Shown: piece after piece, positions 43,038 through 52,862 of the stretch
How positions within the stretch are numbered: position 1 is the first letter of the stretch
How the letters are laid out: each line of letters opens with the position of its first letter
NCBI GenBank assembly: GCA_003162425.1
Contig: PMOK01000171.1
Span: forward strand, 26,548 to 83,509
From: Bryobacterales bacterium
GTDB lineage: Bacteria > Acidobacteriota > Terriglobia > Bryobacterales > Bryobacteraceae
DNA length: 56,962 bases
Direction: 5' to 3'
Program-made: the position numbers and the translations under genes
The notes under the pieces: model-generated
The model's database searches: none
Told to the model about the DNA's origin: nothing
Seen by the model: the letters and a program-made list of their open reading frames with translations, nothing else

Positions 43038-44504
43038 AATCTCCTGCTATGCCTCGCCGCTATCATCGCATTTGGCGGATGCCTGTGGGGCTCGTTTCAT
43101 TTCGACGATTATTCGCTGCTGGCGGGCGAACTCTGGCGGCCGCTCGAGATACGGCCTCTCACTTACCTGACGTTCTGGATCAACCACTGGTTGGGTGACG
43201 GAAATCCGGCGGGCTATCACGCGGTCAACCTGGCTCTGCATCTCGCCGCGATCCTGCTTCTGTGGGACGCGCTGGGCCGGCTCCTTCCGCTCAACGCGAG
43301 ACTCATCGCCACCGCGATCTTCGCCGTGCATCCGTTTCAGGCTGAACCGGTGAACTACATTTTTGCGCGGAGCACACTGCTGGCGACGGTTCTTTGTCTC
43401 GCCGCGCTTCGAAGCTGGACACGAGGGCGTGGCTGGTGGGCCGTGGCATGCTTTGGCTCCGCGTTGCTCGCCAAGGAAGAATGTGTCGCGTTTCCCGTGT
43501 TCCTGCTGCTGCTCTCGTTGCCGCTCTCCCGCAAATCGAAAGAGCTGTGGCCGATCACTGCCATGTTCGCGCTTTCGTTCGCGGCCGGACTTCGCGTGCT
43601 GCTTGCGGCGAAAACCACTCCAGGTTCAGGCGCCGGTGCGCAGGCCGCAGTTAGCTGGCAAACGTATTTGCTGACGGAAGGCCGGGTGATTCTGCGCTAC
43701 TTCCGTATGTTGGTGCTTCCGTGGGGATTCACGGTGGATCCCGATATTCCGGTTCCTCCCCTGTGGTTGGGTGCACTGGCTTGGATCGCGGTGCTCGGCT
43801 TGGCCTGGCTCGCATGGCGCTTACGGAATCGATCGCGAGCCGGAGTCTGGTTCATTGGCGGGTTGGTCCTGTTGCTTCCCAGCTCGTCCATCTTTCCGGC
43901 CAACGATCTGGCAGCGGATTATCGAATGTACCTGCCGATGATCGGATTCGCGGCCTCGATCGGTGTGTTGCTGGAGCGCGCGCGGCCGGTTTATCTTGCT
44001 GCTGCAATGTTCGCGCTTGTATTCTTCAGTTTTGTTCGAACGGCTGCGTGGCAAACGGAGGAATCTCTGTGGGCCGATGCCGTTCAAAAGTCGCCGGCGA
44101 AAGTGCGGCCGAGAATCCAGCTCGCGCGGGCGGTTGAACCCAATCGCGCTCTCGAAATTTTGGAGCAAGCGCAGCGCATGGCGCCGGATGATCCGCAGAT
44201 TCCTTCTGAAGAAGGGAGGGTCTACCTAAGCCTGGGAAACCCTGGGCAGGCGCTAGTGGAGTTCGGCCGGACGCTGGCTCTGACTCCTCGGAGCGCGGAT
44301 GCGTTCAACAACCGTGGAGCGGCCTTGCTTGGCCTCAATCAAAGAGACGCGGCCATGCAGGATTTCGAACGCGCGCTGGCTCTGGACCCCTGCCAGTTCA
44401 ACGCGCGGTTGAATTTGCGGCATCTTGGAGTTTTCGTCCCAACGCCAGCGCGGTGCAAGCTGACCGCAGAGCAAAAGTCAGCGCTGGAAGGCACCGGTCG
44501 CTAA
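43020..44504 (+). CDS. Multi-pass membrane protein with C-terminal TPR repeats
   Basis: The first canonical start is a TTG at 43191, but the same frame is clearly coding upstream (FDDYSLLAGELWRPL, then IRPLTYLTFWINHWLGDGN, typical of TPR-containing acidobacterial membrane proteins). There is no stop up to 43020, where ATT, or CTG at 43044, would be the start; no ATG/GTG/TTG exists between. About ten membrane helices follow, then TPR-like repeats (EEGRVYLSLGNPGQALVEF, NNRGAALLGLNQRDAAMQDF). The family resembles glycosyltransferase-C-fold enzymes such as TMTC proteins. Real start uncertain. Confidence 0.65.
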   Translation: MISSRQNLLLCLAAIIAFGGCLWGSFHFDDYSLLAGELWRPLEIRPLTYLTFWINHWLGDGNPAGYHAVNLALHLAAILLLWDALGRLLPLNARLIATAIFAVHPFQAEPVNYIFARSTLLATVLCLAALRSWTRGRGWWAVACFGSALLAKEECVAFPVFLLLLSLPLSRKSKELWPITAMFALSFAAGLRVLLAAKTTPGSGAGAQAAVSWQTYLLTEGRVILRYFRMLVLPWGFTVDPDIPVPPLWLGALAWIAVLGLAWLAWRLRNRSRAGVWFIGGLVLLLPSSSIFPANDLAADYRMYLPMIGFAASIGVLLERARPVYLAAAMFALVFFSFVRTAAWQTEESLWADAVQKSPAKVRPRIQLARAVEPNRALEILEQAQRMAPDDPQIPSEEGRVYLSLGNPGQALVEFGRTLALTPRSADAFNNRGAALLGLNQRDAAMQDFERALALDPCQFNARLNLRHLGVFVPTPARCKLTAEQKSALEGTGR

Positions 44505-44532
44505 CGCTCGCGGCTCGGTAGGGAGCCGGTGA

Positions 44533-46467
44533 TCAATTCTGCGTCCCCACTTGAACGTCAGTGCGCAGATACTCCCAATCCGGAATCGCCGAGGAGCGCA
44601 ACTGGGAATCCAGGTCTGTGCGAATCTCTTTGGACTGATGCGGCCCCAAAGACGGTACCACGGCCGAAACGGTGAACAGCGGCGCGGCGCCGGCCGGGTC
44701 GGTGGATGATCTGACCGCTATGCGGATCGTCATGTCCGAAATCTGACTGGCGGAGTGATTGACCACAATATATTGCACCTGCGACCTGTGATTGAGATCG
44801 GCCACTACTCTGAGACCCGTGACCTCCACGAACCTGGCGAACGGGTGCTGTTCGAACGCAGGGGTGGCCGGAGCGCTGGCTACCACTTGGTTGGGCGTCG
44901 GAGCAACCGCTGCCTTTGCCTCGCGCTTGGTCACCAAATATTGCATCATAACTGCCACAACCAGGAACAAACTAGTGGCAATCACCAGACTTGTGATCCA
45001 GCCCGGCAGTCCGATCCCTTTTCTTGAGCGATCGTGCTCGGCGTGAGGCGCTTCGAGGAAGTTGCGCAACTCTGGTGGCAGGCATGGCCCGGCAAGCGGT
45101 AATTTTTGTGGAGGCGCGGTGGCCGAATCGCACTTCCGATCGGACGTTTTGCGGGCCGGGAGCACCGGGCGCGGTGTTTTCACCCATTGCAAGTCCGGCG
45201 GCGCGGGCGCAGCAAGAATGTCGCTCGGAGCAGGCAGCAGCGCAAGCTTCGGGCGGGCTTGAAATGTGACGACGATCGCATGGATTTTCGATTCATCCGC
45301 ATCCAACCCCAACTTGATCTCATCAAGGACGGCCTCGGCTTGAAGTTGGAATGCTTCGGACAGCGCCTCAGATTGGTCCGCGAATCCGGCCGCAGCACAG
45401 AACGGTTCGGGTACGATTGCCAGCTTGGGAAATTGCAGGTTCGCTGCTCGGAACGGTCCTGATTCCGAGACTCGAGGCGCGGCCGCGGCGAGCGGTGATA
45501 GCACGGCAGCGAGTGTTCCAGCGCGGATGCGCGGCGCGGTTTTCATCGAGGGCGCCGCAGTGGGCGAGCGCCTCACCATTTTTGGGGCTGGCGCTGGGAA
45601 CAGTGCCGGCTCTGCCACGGGTGGCGCGGTTCGCGTGGGTGGTTGCGCGGTGGCCAGCTTCGCAGGTTCAATGCGGGGTGCATTTCTCGATGGAGGATTC
45701 GGTGGAATGGCCAGCTCCACCAATTTGATAGCAGGTGCAGAAAGCCCTACGGGTTCCGTCTTCGGCAGCGGCGCCACAGCGGGCGCTTCGGGAGTTGGCA
45801 AGTTCTGAGATTCAACTGGGGCAGCGGTTTTGGCAAGGGATCTGGCCGCGATCCGAAGCTCAGCGATTTGGGCCACCCGCGCCAGGAACGGGTTGGGCTT
45901 AGCTGCCGTCGGCGGCTTCGAGGCAGGCGGCGGCACGGCCACCGGGTTTCTGGACTCGACCAGCGCCGCGCTCATCTCAGGAGGAGCGAGGGGTACGGCC
46001 AACTCAACGAATGTGGGGTGTGCGGGAAGCGCCGCAGGTTCCGTTGGTGGCTCCGCAGTGGGTAGGTTCAAGAGTGCAATGGGCGGAGCTGGAGCAGCCT
46101 CGGCCGGAGGAGCCTCAACTGGTGCTGCCTCGACTGGAGCAGCCTTTGCCGATTCCACCAGCGGACGCACCAGAGAATCGATCGTTTCACCTGCCGGAAT
46201 GGCGGGGTCTTCCTCGGCTATTACAGCAGTCTCCGTGGCCACTGACGAGTGTCCGTTGGTCAAGCCAAAGAGCAGGTACTGCTCCGGCGCGGCAGCGAGC
46301 AATGGAACTGCAGGAACGGCCCGAAGCTGCTCCACCATAGACAAGACACCGTTGGTGACGGAAAATCCTCCGTTGGTAACCCCGGCCTGCCCCTGCGTAC
46401 AGGAGGGGCATTCCCGTACGGCTGGCGAACAGTCGCGCCCGCAATCGGGACAGATCCAGCACAACAT
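44533..46467 (-). CDS. Zinc-ribbon, Ala/Pro-rich single-pass membrane protein
   Basis: The 644-residue protein begins with a zinc ribbon (ICPDCGRDC...CPSC). A long ~400-residue low-complexity region follows, rich in Ala, Pro, Val and Glu. One membrane segment (ITSLVIATSLFLVVAVMMQYLV) lies near residue 505. The C-terminal domain of ~100 residues (FARFVEVTGLRVVADLNHRS, then VVNHSASQISDMTIRIAV and SLGPHQSKEIRTDLDSQL) resembles DUF2393/FxLYD-type beta domains. Orientation is probably cytoplasmic ribbon with periplasmic C-terminus. Function unknown. Confidence 0.7.
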   Translation of the reverse strand: MLCWICPDCGRDCSPAVRECPSCTQGQAGVTNGGFSVTNGVLSMVEQLRAVPAVPLLAAAPEQYLLFGLTNGHSSVATETAVIAEEDPAIPAGETIDSLVRPLVESAKAAPVEAAPVEAPPAEAAPAPPIALLNLPTAEPPTEPAALPAHPTFVELAVPLAPPEMSAALVESRNPVAVPPPASKPPTAAKPNPFLARVAQIAELRIAARSLAKTAAPVESQNLPTPEAPAVAPLPKTEPVGLSAPAIKLVELAIPPNPPSRNAPRIEPAKLATAQPPTRTAPPVAEPALFPAPAPKMVRRSPTAAPSMKTAPRIRAGTLAAVLSPLAAAAPRVSESGPFRAANLQFPKLAIVPEPFCAAAGFADQSEALSEAFQLQAEAVLDEIKLGLDADESKIHAIVVTFQARPKLALLPAPSDILAAPAPPDLQWVKTPRPVLPARKTSDRKCDSATAPPQKLPLAGPCLPPELRNFLEAPHAEHDRSRKGIGLPGWITSLVIATSLFLVVAVMMQYLVTKREAKAAVAPTPNQVVASAPATPAFEQHPFARFVEVTGLRVVADLNHRSQVQYIVVNHSASQISDMTIRIAVRSSTDPAGAAPLFTVSAVVPSLGPHQSKEIRTDLDSQLRSSAIPDWEYLRTDVQVGTQN

Positions 46468-46600
46468 ATACTAACTGTAGGCGGAAAGTGCTTCTGGATC
46501 TGTCGGGGACTCACCCTACCTAACCCTAGGTACGGGCCTTACGTTGCTAAATCACTGCACCTAAAGGGCATCCTGAACCGGAATCTATACTGATAAGTAA

Positions 46601-47197
46601 GTGCAGTTCTATCACCGATCGCGCACTAGACCTCGACGCCTCGGAGTACTAGCAGGCGGTTTTAATCCGCCCACGGTGGCGCACCTGGCGTTGGCGGCTG
46701 CCTCACGCGCTCACGTCGACGAGATCCTTTGCGTGGTGCCCCGCGCTTTTCCTCACAAAGAATACTTCGGAGCCACGCTCGAGGAGCGGATCGAAATGCT
46801 GGGATCGCTGGACATGACCATGCCCAGATCGATCGCCATCACCGAGCAGGGATTGTTAATCGATATTGCACGGGAGTGCCAGGCGGAATTCGGGGAGGCG
46901 ACGCGCCTCTACTTCCTCTGCGGGCGCGATGCCGCCGAACGCGTCCTTACCTGGGATTATGGACGGGCGGGCGTGGTCGAGGAGATGCTGAATCAGTTTG
47001 AGCTGCTGGTGGCGTCGCGGAGCGGCGATTTCGTGCCCCCACCTGAATTTGAACGCCGTATACATCCGCTCGCCATGACGCCTGGGCACGACCAGGTTTC
47101 GTCCACTGAAGTGCGGGAACGGATCGCCCGAGGCGAACCCTGGGAACACCTGGTGCCTGAGAGCATCGTCGAACGGGTACGCGAGATCTATTCGTGA
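46601..47197 (+). CDS. nadD: Nicotinate-nucleotide adenylyltransferase-like protein
   Basis: The 198-residue protein carries the nucleotidylyltransferase signature [18 protein letters not shown] (normally GxFxPxHxGH; here TVAH) and the C-terminal [13 protein letters not shown] motif. It ends with [15 protein letters not shown], close to the NadD pattern. The variant HxGH residues leave some doubt about activity on nicotinate mononucleotide. It converges on rpoD with a 10-bp overlap and starts at a GTG with a weak ribosome-binding site. Confidence 0.7.
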   Translation: MQFYHRSRTRPRRLGVLAGGFNPPTVAHLALAAASRAHVDEILCVVPRAFPHKEYFGATLEERIEMLGSLDMTMPRSIAITEQGLLIDIARECQAEFGEATRLYFLCGRDAAERVLTWDYGRAGVVEEMLNQFELLVASRSGDFVPPPEFERRIHPLAMTPGHDQVSSTEVRERIARGEPWEHLVPESIVERVREIYS

Positions 47198-48870
47198 AGA
47201 CTGGTGTCGAGAAACGCGCGCAACCTGTGGCTGCGGCTGGGATGACGCAGTTTGCGGAGGGCCTTGGCTTCGATCTGGCGAATGCGCTCGCGAGTGACGG
47301 CGAAGTGTTGGCCGACTTCTTCGAGTGTGTGCTCGCTTCCATCCTGCAGCCCGAATCGCATCTTGATGATCTTTTCCTCGCGCGGGCTGAGAGTTTTCAA
47401 GACTTCCGCGGTCTGTTCGCGCAAGTTCAGGTTGATAACCGCTTCTGACGGCGAAACCACGCGCCGGTCCACGATGAAATCGCCCAGATGAGATTCTTCT
47501 TCCTCGCCCACGGGAGTTTCGAGCGAAATCGGCTCTTGGGCGATACGCAGGACCTTCCGCACCTTGCCCACCGGCAGCTCCATTTTTACCGACAACTCTT
47601 CGGTGGTAGGCTCGCGGCCCAGTTCCTGTTGAAGCTGGCGTTGCGTGCGCACCAGTTTGTTGATGGTCTCGATCATGTGCACCGGGATGCGAATGGTGCG
47701 CGCCTGATCCGCGATGGCGCGCGTGATAGCCTGCCGCACCCACCAGGTGGCGTAAGTGGAAAATTTGTAGCCGCGCCGGTAATCGAATTTGTCCACCGCT
47801 TTCATCAGTCCGATGTTGCCTTCCTGGATCAGGTCCAGGAATTGCAGCCCGCGATTGGTGTAGCGCTTAGCTATGGAGACCACCAAACGCAGGTTCGCCT
47901 CGATCAACTGCTTCTTGGCGGACTCGGCTTCCTGCTCGCCGCGCTCGACAATCTGGAGCGTGCGCCGAAGCTCGGTGGAACTTGCTCCGCATTCTTCTTC
48001 GAGCTGTTGGATGCGCTGGCTCGACTGCCGGAGTTCTTTGCGCAGATCGCGCGTAGGCCCGCTGCCATGCGCGGGCTCTTCGAGCTTACGCTGTATCCGG
48101 GCGATCTCGCGCTCGAGCGGCTTTAGTTCATCCACGGCGCGGCGCAGCCGGCCGGCCAAGCTGCGGCGGACGCCGATGCTGAAGGCGATGTCGCGAATGA
48201 TGCGCGAAATCTCAACCATGTTCCGCGCCAAGGCGTAGCGGAGGCTGCGGTGCTGCTTCGGCTTCATCTGCCGCGAGACGGCTTGCAGCTTCTGCCGGTG
48301 CTGCTGCGTCTTCTTGTAATACTTTTCAATCTCGTCGATCTTGGCCACCAGATCGTCATGCTGGACGGTGAAGTCCTCATCGGTGATCACGAATTCCGGC
48401 AGAACCAAAATGTCCTTGACGGAATTGACGCCGTGCCGCAGGTCATCTCCCAACTGGATGATTTCGCGGATAACCAGAGGAGAACGCGAGAGCGCTTTGC
48501 GGACCGCCCATTGGCCGCGCTCGTTGCGTTTGGCAAGCTCGATCTCGCCTTCGCGCGTGAGGAGGGGGACTGTACCCATTTCGCGCAGGTACATGCGAAC
48601 CGGGTCATTCGTTTTGTCACCGGCGTCCTGGGCCAGCTCCAGATCGGCTAAATCGTCTGGTTCTTCTTTTTTCTCGAAGTCGAGCTTGGGCTCTTCCAGG
48701 ATCTCGACGCCAGCGCTGTCAAGGTCGGAGAGTAGATCTTCGAACTCGCGGCCGGAGGAGGGAAAATCCTCGGCCAGCAGCTCATTCACTTCGTCGTAGA
48801 GAACGAAACCTTTTTCCTTGCCCACTTCCATGAGTTGCTTCAGCCGCCCGTACTTTTCATCGGTAGCCAC
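47188..48870 (-). CDS. rpoD: Primary RNA polymerase sigma factor (sigma-70)
   Basis: The 560-residue protein contains region 1.1 ([20 protein letters not shown]), region 1.2 ([20 protein letters not shown]), the core region 2 ([55 protein letters not shown]), region 3 and region 4 with the HTH ([20 protein letters not shown]). It lies directly downstream of dnaG on the same strand, the classical macromolecular-synthesis order. The start is a GTG at 48870. Confidence 0.96.
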   Translation of the reverse strand: MATDEKYGRLKQLMEVGKEKGFVLYDEVNELLAEDFPSSGREFEDLLSDLDSAGVEILEEPKLDFEKKEEPDDLADLELAQDAGDKTNDPVRMYLREMGTVPLLTREGEIELAKRNERGQWAVRKALSRSPLVIREIIQLGDDLRHGVNSVKDILVLPEFVITDEDFTVQHDDLVAKIDEIEKYYKKTQQHRQKLQAVSRQMKPKQHRSLRYALARNMVEISRIIRDIAFSIGVRRSLAGRLRRAVDELKPLEREIARIQRKLEEPAHGSGPTRDLRKELRQSSQRIQQLEEECGASSTELRRTLQIVERGEQEAESAKKQLIEANLRLVVSIAKRYTNRGLQFLDLIQEGNIGLMKAVDKFDYRRGYKFSTYATWWVRQAITRAIADQARTIRIPVHMIETINKLVRTQRQLQQELGREPTTEELSVKMELPVGKVRKVLRIAQEPISLETPVGEEEESHLGDFIVDRRVVSPSEAVINLNLREQTAEVLKTLSPREEKIIKMRFGLQDGSEHTLEEVGQHFAVTRERIRQIEAKALRKLRHPSRSHRLRAFLDTSLHE

Positions 48871-48954
48871 TGGTACCCCATTAACCCAGCGATTCGTAGC
48901 CCTGATTCCATTTAGTGTACAACATCGCTTGAACGCTCTTAGGCCAGGTGAATC

Positions 48955-50700
48955 TCATAATTGATGTGACTGCTCACGGCGAGACCGGCGATCGAGTTCC
49001 TGAGCCAGCCGCATGACTTCGTCGAGATTGCCATCTCGCTCGGCGGTTTTGATCCGGGCGCGCAACGCAGCCACTTCGGATTTCGGGTCTTGCGCTTTGA
49101 GGCTGCGTAGACAGGCCAACGCCTGCTCGGTAGCCTTCTCCTCCTCAAGCACTTCATCGGCAAAAACTACCGACGACAATAGGTCCCGGTCGGCGTCGGA
49201 AAGCCGCCCTTCCAAGTCCGAGAGACGAAACTCGGTACTGTCCGTATGGAGCCCAAATAAAGCCCTAAACACGTTTTTGGTAACGAAACGATCTACTACT
49301 ATCATCTCGCTTAATGGAGGGATAACGGCGTCGCGCGCCGCTTGACTGACCAGCAGGGAATTGAGCAACAGACGCTCGTAGGGAGGGACCTGAGGCGAGT
49401 GACTCACCTGGCGCCGCTCTTCAGAACCCTTAGCGAAATAGTCGCGGACCAGCTTCTCATCCACGCCCAAATAGTCGGCTACATCGTTGGCCACTGCGAA
49501 GCGTTCCAGGCGGTCCGAGATGCGTTGGATGGAGGGCGCCACGAATTTGAATCCTTCCAGGCGCCCTTCCACGTTACGCATGTCGAATTTCTTCCGGGCG
49601 CGGTCGGCCAGCCAATGGAAGTACGCGGGAGCTTTCTCCAGCCGGTTCCTGTAGGCCTCGGCGCCAACTTCTTTCACGTATTCATCCGGGTCCAGATCGC
49701 CTTCGAGTTCGAGGACACGCACGTGCATACCCTCGTCCAACAGCATTTGGATGGATTTTTCCGCCGCATTGGCGCCTGCGGTGTCAGGGTCGAAATTCAC
49801 AACAATCCGGTCGGAGTGACGCTTGAGCACCCGCACTTGGGTATTGGTGAGAGCAGTGCCACAGCTCGCCACCACGTTGTGCACGCCGGCTGAATAGACG
49901 CCGATGACGTCCATGTATCCTTCGACCAGGATCGAACAGGCGGACTTGTGTACCGCATCCTTAGCGCGGTGGAGATTGTACAGAACGTAGCTTTTCCGGT
50001 AAAGCGACGTTTCGGGTGAATTCAAGTACTTCGGATCATCGCCGGATTTCATGGCGCGGCCACCGAAGCCAATCACTTTACCGGATTCATTGTGAATCGG
50101 AAACATCAATCTACCGCGAAACCGGTCGAAGAATCCGCTGCCATCCTGCCGCTTCAGCACCAACCCGGATGCTTCCAAGGTCTCGGCAGCGAAACGTCCC
50201 TCGAAGCGCCGTGTTAGCTGTTGACCCGATGCTTCTGAAACACCCAGTCCGAATTCTTCTATCTGCTCCGGTGTGACGCTGCGGCTGGCCAGGTAGTTTC
50301 GCGCTTCAGTACCAGCCGGACCTTTGAGATTGGCGTGAAAAGTGCTCGCGGCGATCTCGTGCATCTCAAACAGAGCTCCGCGCAGCTTGGAATCCGGATC
50401 CGAATACTCCCGCTTCGGCATTGCGATGCCGTTGGTTTCAGCCAGTAGCTTGAGCGCTTCAAAGAAGCTGATGCGCTCCAGCTCCATGACGAAATTGAGC
50501 ACATCGCCACCCACGCCGCAGCCGAAGCATTTGTAGCGCTGCATGGTGGCGTTCACGTTGAACGAGGGCGTCTTCTCGGAGTGGAATGGACACAGGCCCA
50601 GGTACCGGCCGGTGCTACCCATGCGTTTCAGTTTCACGCCGTAGCCCTGGATGGTCTTGACGATGTCGACCGAAGACTTAAGCTGCTCGACGAAATCCAT
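48955..50700 (-). CDS. dnaG: DNA primase
   Basis: The 581-residue protein has the N-terminal zinc-binding domain (LCPFHSEKTPSFNVN, YKCFGCGVGGDVLNFVME). The toprim core follows (ILVEGYMDVIGVYSAGVHNV, then VVNFDPDTAGANAAEKSIQ), along with a C-terminal helical helicase-interaction region. It synthesises RNA primers. A GGTTTC-type inverted repeat lies upstream of the start, and rpoD follows 84 bp after the stop. Confidence 0.96.
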   Translation of the reverse strand: MDFVEQLKSSVDIVKTIQGYGVKLKRMGSTGRYLGLCPFHSEKTPSFNVNATMQRYKCFGCGVGGDVLNFVMELERISFFEALKLLAETNGIAMPKREYSDPDSKLRGALFEMHEIAASTFHANLKGPAGTEARNYLASRSVTPEQIEEFGLGVSEASGQQLTRRFEGRFAAETLEASGLVLKRQDGSGFFDRFRGRLMFPIHNESGKVIGFGGRAMKSGDDPKYLNSPETSLYRKSYVLYNLHRAKDAVHKSACSILVEGYMDVIGVYSAGVHNVVASCGTALTNTQVRVLKRHSDRIVVNFDPDTAGANAAEKSIQMLLDEGMHVRVLELEGDLDPDEYVKEVGAEAYRNRLEKAPAYFHWLADRARKKFDMRNVEGRLEGFKFVAPSIQRISDRLERFAVANDVADYLGVDEKLVRDYFAKGSEERRQVSHSPQVPPYERLLLNSLLVSQAARDAVIPPLSEMIVVDRFVTKNVFRALFGLHTDSTEFRLSDLEGRLSDADRDLLSSVVFADEVLEEEKATEQALACLRSLKAQDPKSEVAALRARIKTAERDGNLDEVMRLAQELDRRSRREQSHQL

Positions 50701-50715
50701 GGCTCGCTACCGCTC

Positions 50716-50826
50716 GCGTTTCTGGTTGCTGGTTCCTGGTTTCTGGTTCAGGCGGGGGAGTCAATCTTATGTTGACACAATATCGATCGGCGCGGGCGAG
50801 CGAACCAGAAACCAGAAACCAGAAAC
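50716..50826. repeat. Inverted repeat of CTGGTTTCTGGTTC-like words upstream of dnaG
   Basis: The left arm (50716-50750) has GTTTCTGGTTGCTGGTTCC and similar; the right arm (50810-50826) has its complement as ACCAGAAACCAGAAACC. They could form a stem with a ~60-nt loop between the upstream gene and dnaG. A short similar tract lies upstream of thrS (~40800-40825). Confidence 0.65.
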
Positions 50827-50832
50827 GTGTTC

Positions 50833-51663
50833 TTATCTTTTCCAAACCGCCGCGTGCAACTTCGCCGGCAGTTGCGCGTTCTTGAGATCCAGATCGTCGC
50901 CCTTCACTGGAATAACCACTTCAAGCGGGTTTGGCGATGACGGGAAGTCTTGCGTGAACGATATCCGGATGGTTGGGGATGGGTTCAGCGTTACGGAAAG
51001 CGTTCGTGTAACGTCGGCGAACGATCGCAGAAGCCGGGCCTGTTGGCGATCGTCGGAGGTCAGCAAAATTTCGTGCATCACGCGGGAATCGGAGGCGTAC
51101 GTTAACACGCCGATGACATTCGGCTGCTTCAGGCGCGCATCTTTGGTGTCGTCCGGCGGCACTTCCAGCCCAACGTAGCGCGTGGTTACGGTTTCCCTTG
51201 AAATGGAGAAGCTCTCGAGCGGCACGTATGTATCAAACAGATGTTGGCCGTTGCCGAGTTTGTACACGGACCACCATTCCACTTCTTCCAGGCCGCGCGA
51301 CACCACAAAAAGCGCGTTGTCCTTGGTGTTAGCTTCGTTTCCCTCAACGTTCAGGGTGTATAAGGATCTCTGGCGCAGATCGTCACCCAGGCGCCAGGCT
51401 TCGAGCGAGACATTGGCCTCCATCCCAATGTCGCCCAGAACCTCCTTGGAGCGGTTGATTTTGCGCAGCAGCAGGCGATCGGCCGGGGCGCGTCCGGGAA
51501 CATTGGTTACAACTTCGTAGGATACGTTGCGGATCTCGATGGTGCCGAAACCGTCGGCGGTAGGTGTGTAGTCGATGGTTGACGAAGCTTGCGCATGAAG
51601 CAACTTCGCGGGTTGCGCGAACAGTGCGGAAGAAGCCATCAGAAGCCAGAACAGTCGCGTCAT
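50833..51663 (-). CDS. Hypothetical secreted protein of the LanC operon
   Basis: The ATG at 51663 sits in the LanC gene's stop (ATGA) and is preceded by GGGGAG. The 276-residue product has a signal peptide (cleavage near LLHAQA) and a beta-rich body (YTPTADGFGTIEIRNVSYEV, TYVPLESFSISRETVTTRYV, DFPSSPNPLEVVIPVKGDDL). I recognise no family. Its coupling to the LanC gene suggests a shared role, but the function is unknown. Confidence 0.6.
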   Translation of the reverse strand: MTRLFWLLMASSALFAQPAKLLHAQASSTIDYTPTADGFGTIEIRNVSYEVVTNVPGRAPADRLLLRKINRSKEVLGDIGMEANVSLEAWRLGDDLRQRSLYTLNVEGNEANTKDNALFVVSRGLEEVEWWSVYKLGNGQHLFDTYVPLESFSISRETVTTRYVGLEVPPDDTKDARLKQPNVIGVLTYASDSRVMHEILLTSDDRQQARLLRSFADVTRTLSVTLNPSPTIRISFTQDFPSSPNPLEVVIPVKGDDLDLKNAQLPAKLHAAVWKR

Positions 51664-52862
51664 TTCGAAATCTCCCCTTCCCCGTAGGACAAGTCTCCGA
51701 CTTGTCCGGACAAGCCGGAGGCTTGTCCTACTAAGTGCAGCACACTCGGAATTCGTGCGGGATCGGCGAGCCGCAAATAGAAATAACCGATCCCGGCCAG
51801 GCCCAGCATGAGATCCGGAGTTTCGTTCGCCTCTGGCAGCCCGCACGGCCACGGCACCCGCCGCCGCTCGAAGCGCTCCAAGCCTTCCTGCGCGATCGCT
51901 TCCGCCGAGCGCAGCCAGCTTTCTTCTTCTAGTACTTGAGACGCAGAAATCAGCACATCCGCGTTGCCGGCCCGTCCATGGCAGAGCGAGAAATTGGCCA
52001 AAGCCGCCGAGTGCCGCTCCACCGTTTGGAGTGCGACTTGAGCTTCGGCGAGCAAATCCGAGTGGCCTAATATCTGCCACGCACGCAGACGGCATAGTCC
52101 GATCCCGGCGGCTCCGTGGCACCAGAAGACTGGATAGCTGGCCTGCTCACCGCGAAAGTCCGGCCAATTCTGTTCCGCCGGGTTGAAGCAATTTCGCTCG
52201 TATCGAAAAGCCTCAAGCGCGGCTTCTCGAAACCGATGTTCTCCGGTCACTCGGTGAAGCTCGATCAATGCCCAGGCGATTCCTGAAGCGCCGTGCGAAA
52301 ATCCAGTCAGGTTTTGCGAAGCTCGGATGGTCCTCCAACTCCAGCCATCTTCGGTTCGTGAAGCTTCGCGAAGCAAGAGATCGGCATGCCTCACCGCTGC
52401 TTCAAGCAACGGCGTGCTTCGAGTTCGTGCATGCAGGTTGAGCAGTACCGCAATCGCGCCCGCGCTGCCGTCGATTAAATCCAGTTGCATCGGGTTCGGC
52501 TCGGCTTGGCGAAGCACGATGTCTTCGTCGAACTCCTGCCGGATTTCGGCCGCCGCATAAAAGATTCCTAGTCCACCAGAGTAGAAGCCGCATCCGGAAA
52601 CCGGCATTCTATCTAGAGCCTGGCGCAGCGCTGCTTCCGCCGTAACCCGAAAGATGCGTTCGCCGGTTACCTCGGCCAGGCGCCACAAAAACAGCCCGAT
52701 GCCGCTCGTCCCGCTGTACAGCTCAGGCCCCAACGCCCCGTGCGCGACGGCCTCGCCATCCAAAAAATCCGACGTCCAGTTGGTTCTACCCTGGTACCAT
52801 ATCGCATCGCGGCAAAGCCTTGCGCCGATTCTTTCCGCGATCTCGAGGTAAGCCGGATTCAT
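51660..52862 (-). CDS. LanC-like lanthionine synthetase cyclase
   Basis: The ATG at 52862 overlaps the HopA1-like gene's stop (ATGA). The 400-residue protein shows LanC landmarks: repeated GxxHG/GxxG turns (GTSGIGLFLW, SGGLGIFYAA, GFSHGASGIAWAL with His190), WCHGAAGIGLCR with Cys248 and SLCHGRAGNADV with Cys294 and His295, the zinc ligands. LanC adds cysteine thiols to dehydrated residues to form (methyl)lanthionine. The last ~20 codons (GQASGLSGQVGDLS) come from a dispersed palindromic repeat. Confidence 0.85.
   Translation of the reverse strand: MNPAYLEIAERIGARLCRDAIWYQGRTNWTSDFLDGEAVAHGALGPELYSGTSGIGLFLWRLAEVTGERIFRVTAEAALRQALDRMPVSGCGFYSGGLGIFYAAAEIRQEFDEDIVLRQAEPNPMQLDLIDGSAGAIAVLLNLHARTRSTPLLEAAVRHADLLLREASRTEDGWSWRTIRASQNLTGFSHGASGIAWALIELHRVTGEHRFREAALEAFRYERNCFNPAEQNWPDFRGEQASYPVFWCHGAAGIGLCRLRAWQILGHSDLLAEAQVALQTVERHSAALANFSLCHGRAGNADVLISASQVLEEESWLRSAEAIAQEGLERFERRRVPWPCGLPEANETPDLMLGLAGIGYFYLRLADPARIPSVLHLVGQASGLSGQVGDLSYGEGEISK
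51684..51731. repeat. Double-palindrome dispersed repeat, copy 3
   Basis: GGACAAGTCTCCGACTTGTCC and GGACAAGCCGGAGGCTTGTCC occur side by side, flanked by GTAGG/CCTAC. The repeat lies inside the 3' end of the LanC-like gene in frame and codes for its C-terminal residues. Confidence 0.8.

Noticed and set aside
46468..46600. tRNA or riboswitch in the gap before the nadD-like gene
   Set aside because: I looked for a cloverleaf and found no T-loop or CCA-type end; nothing supported.
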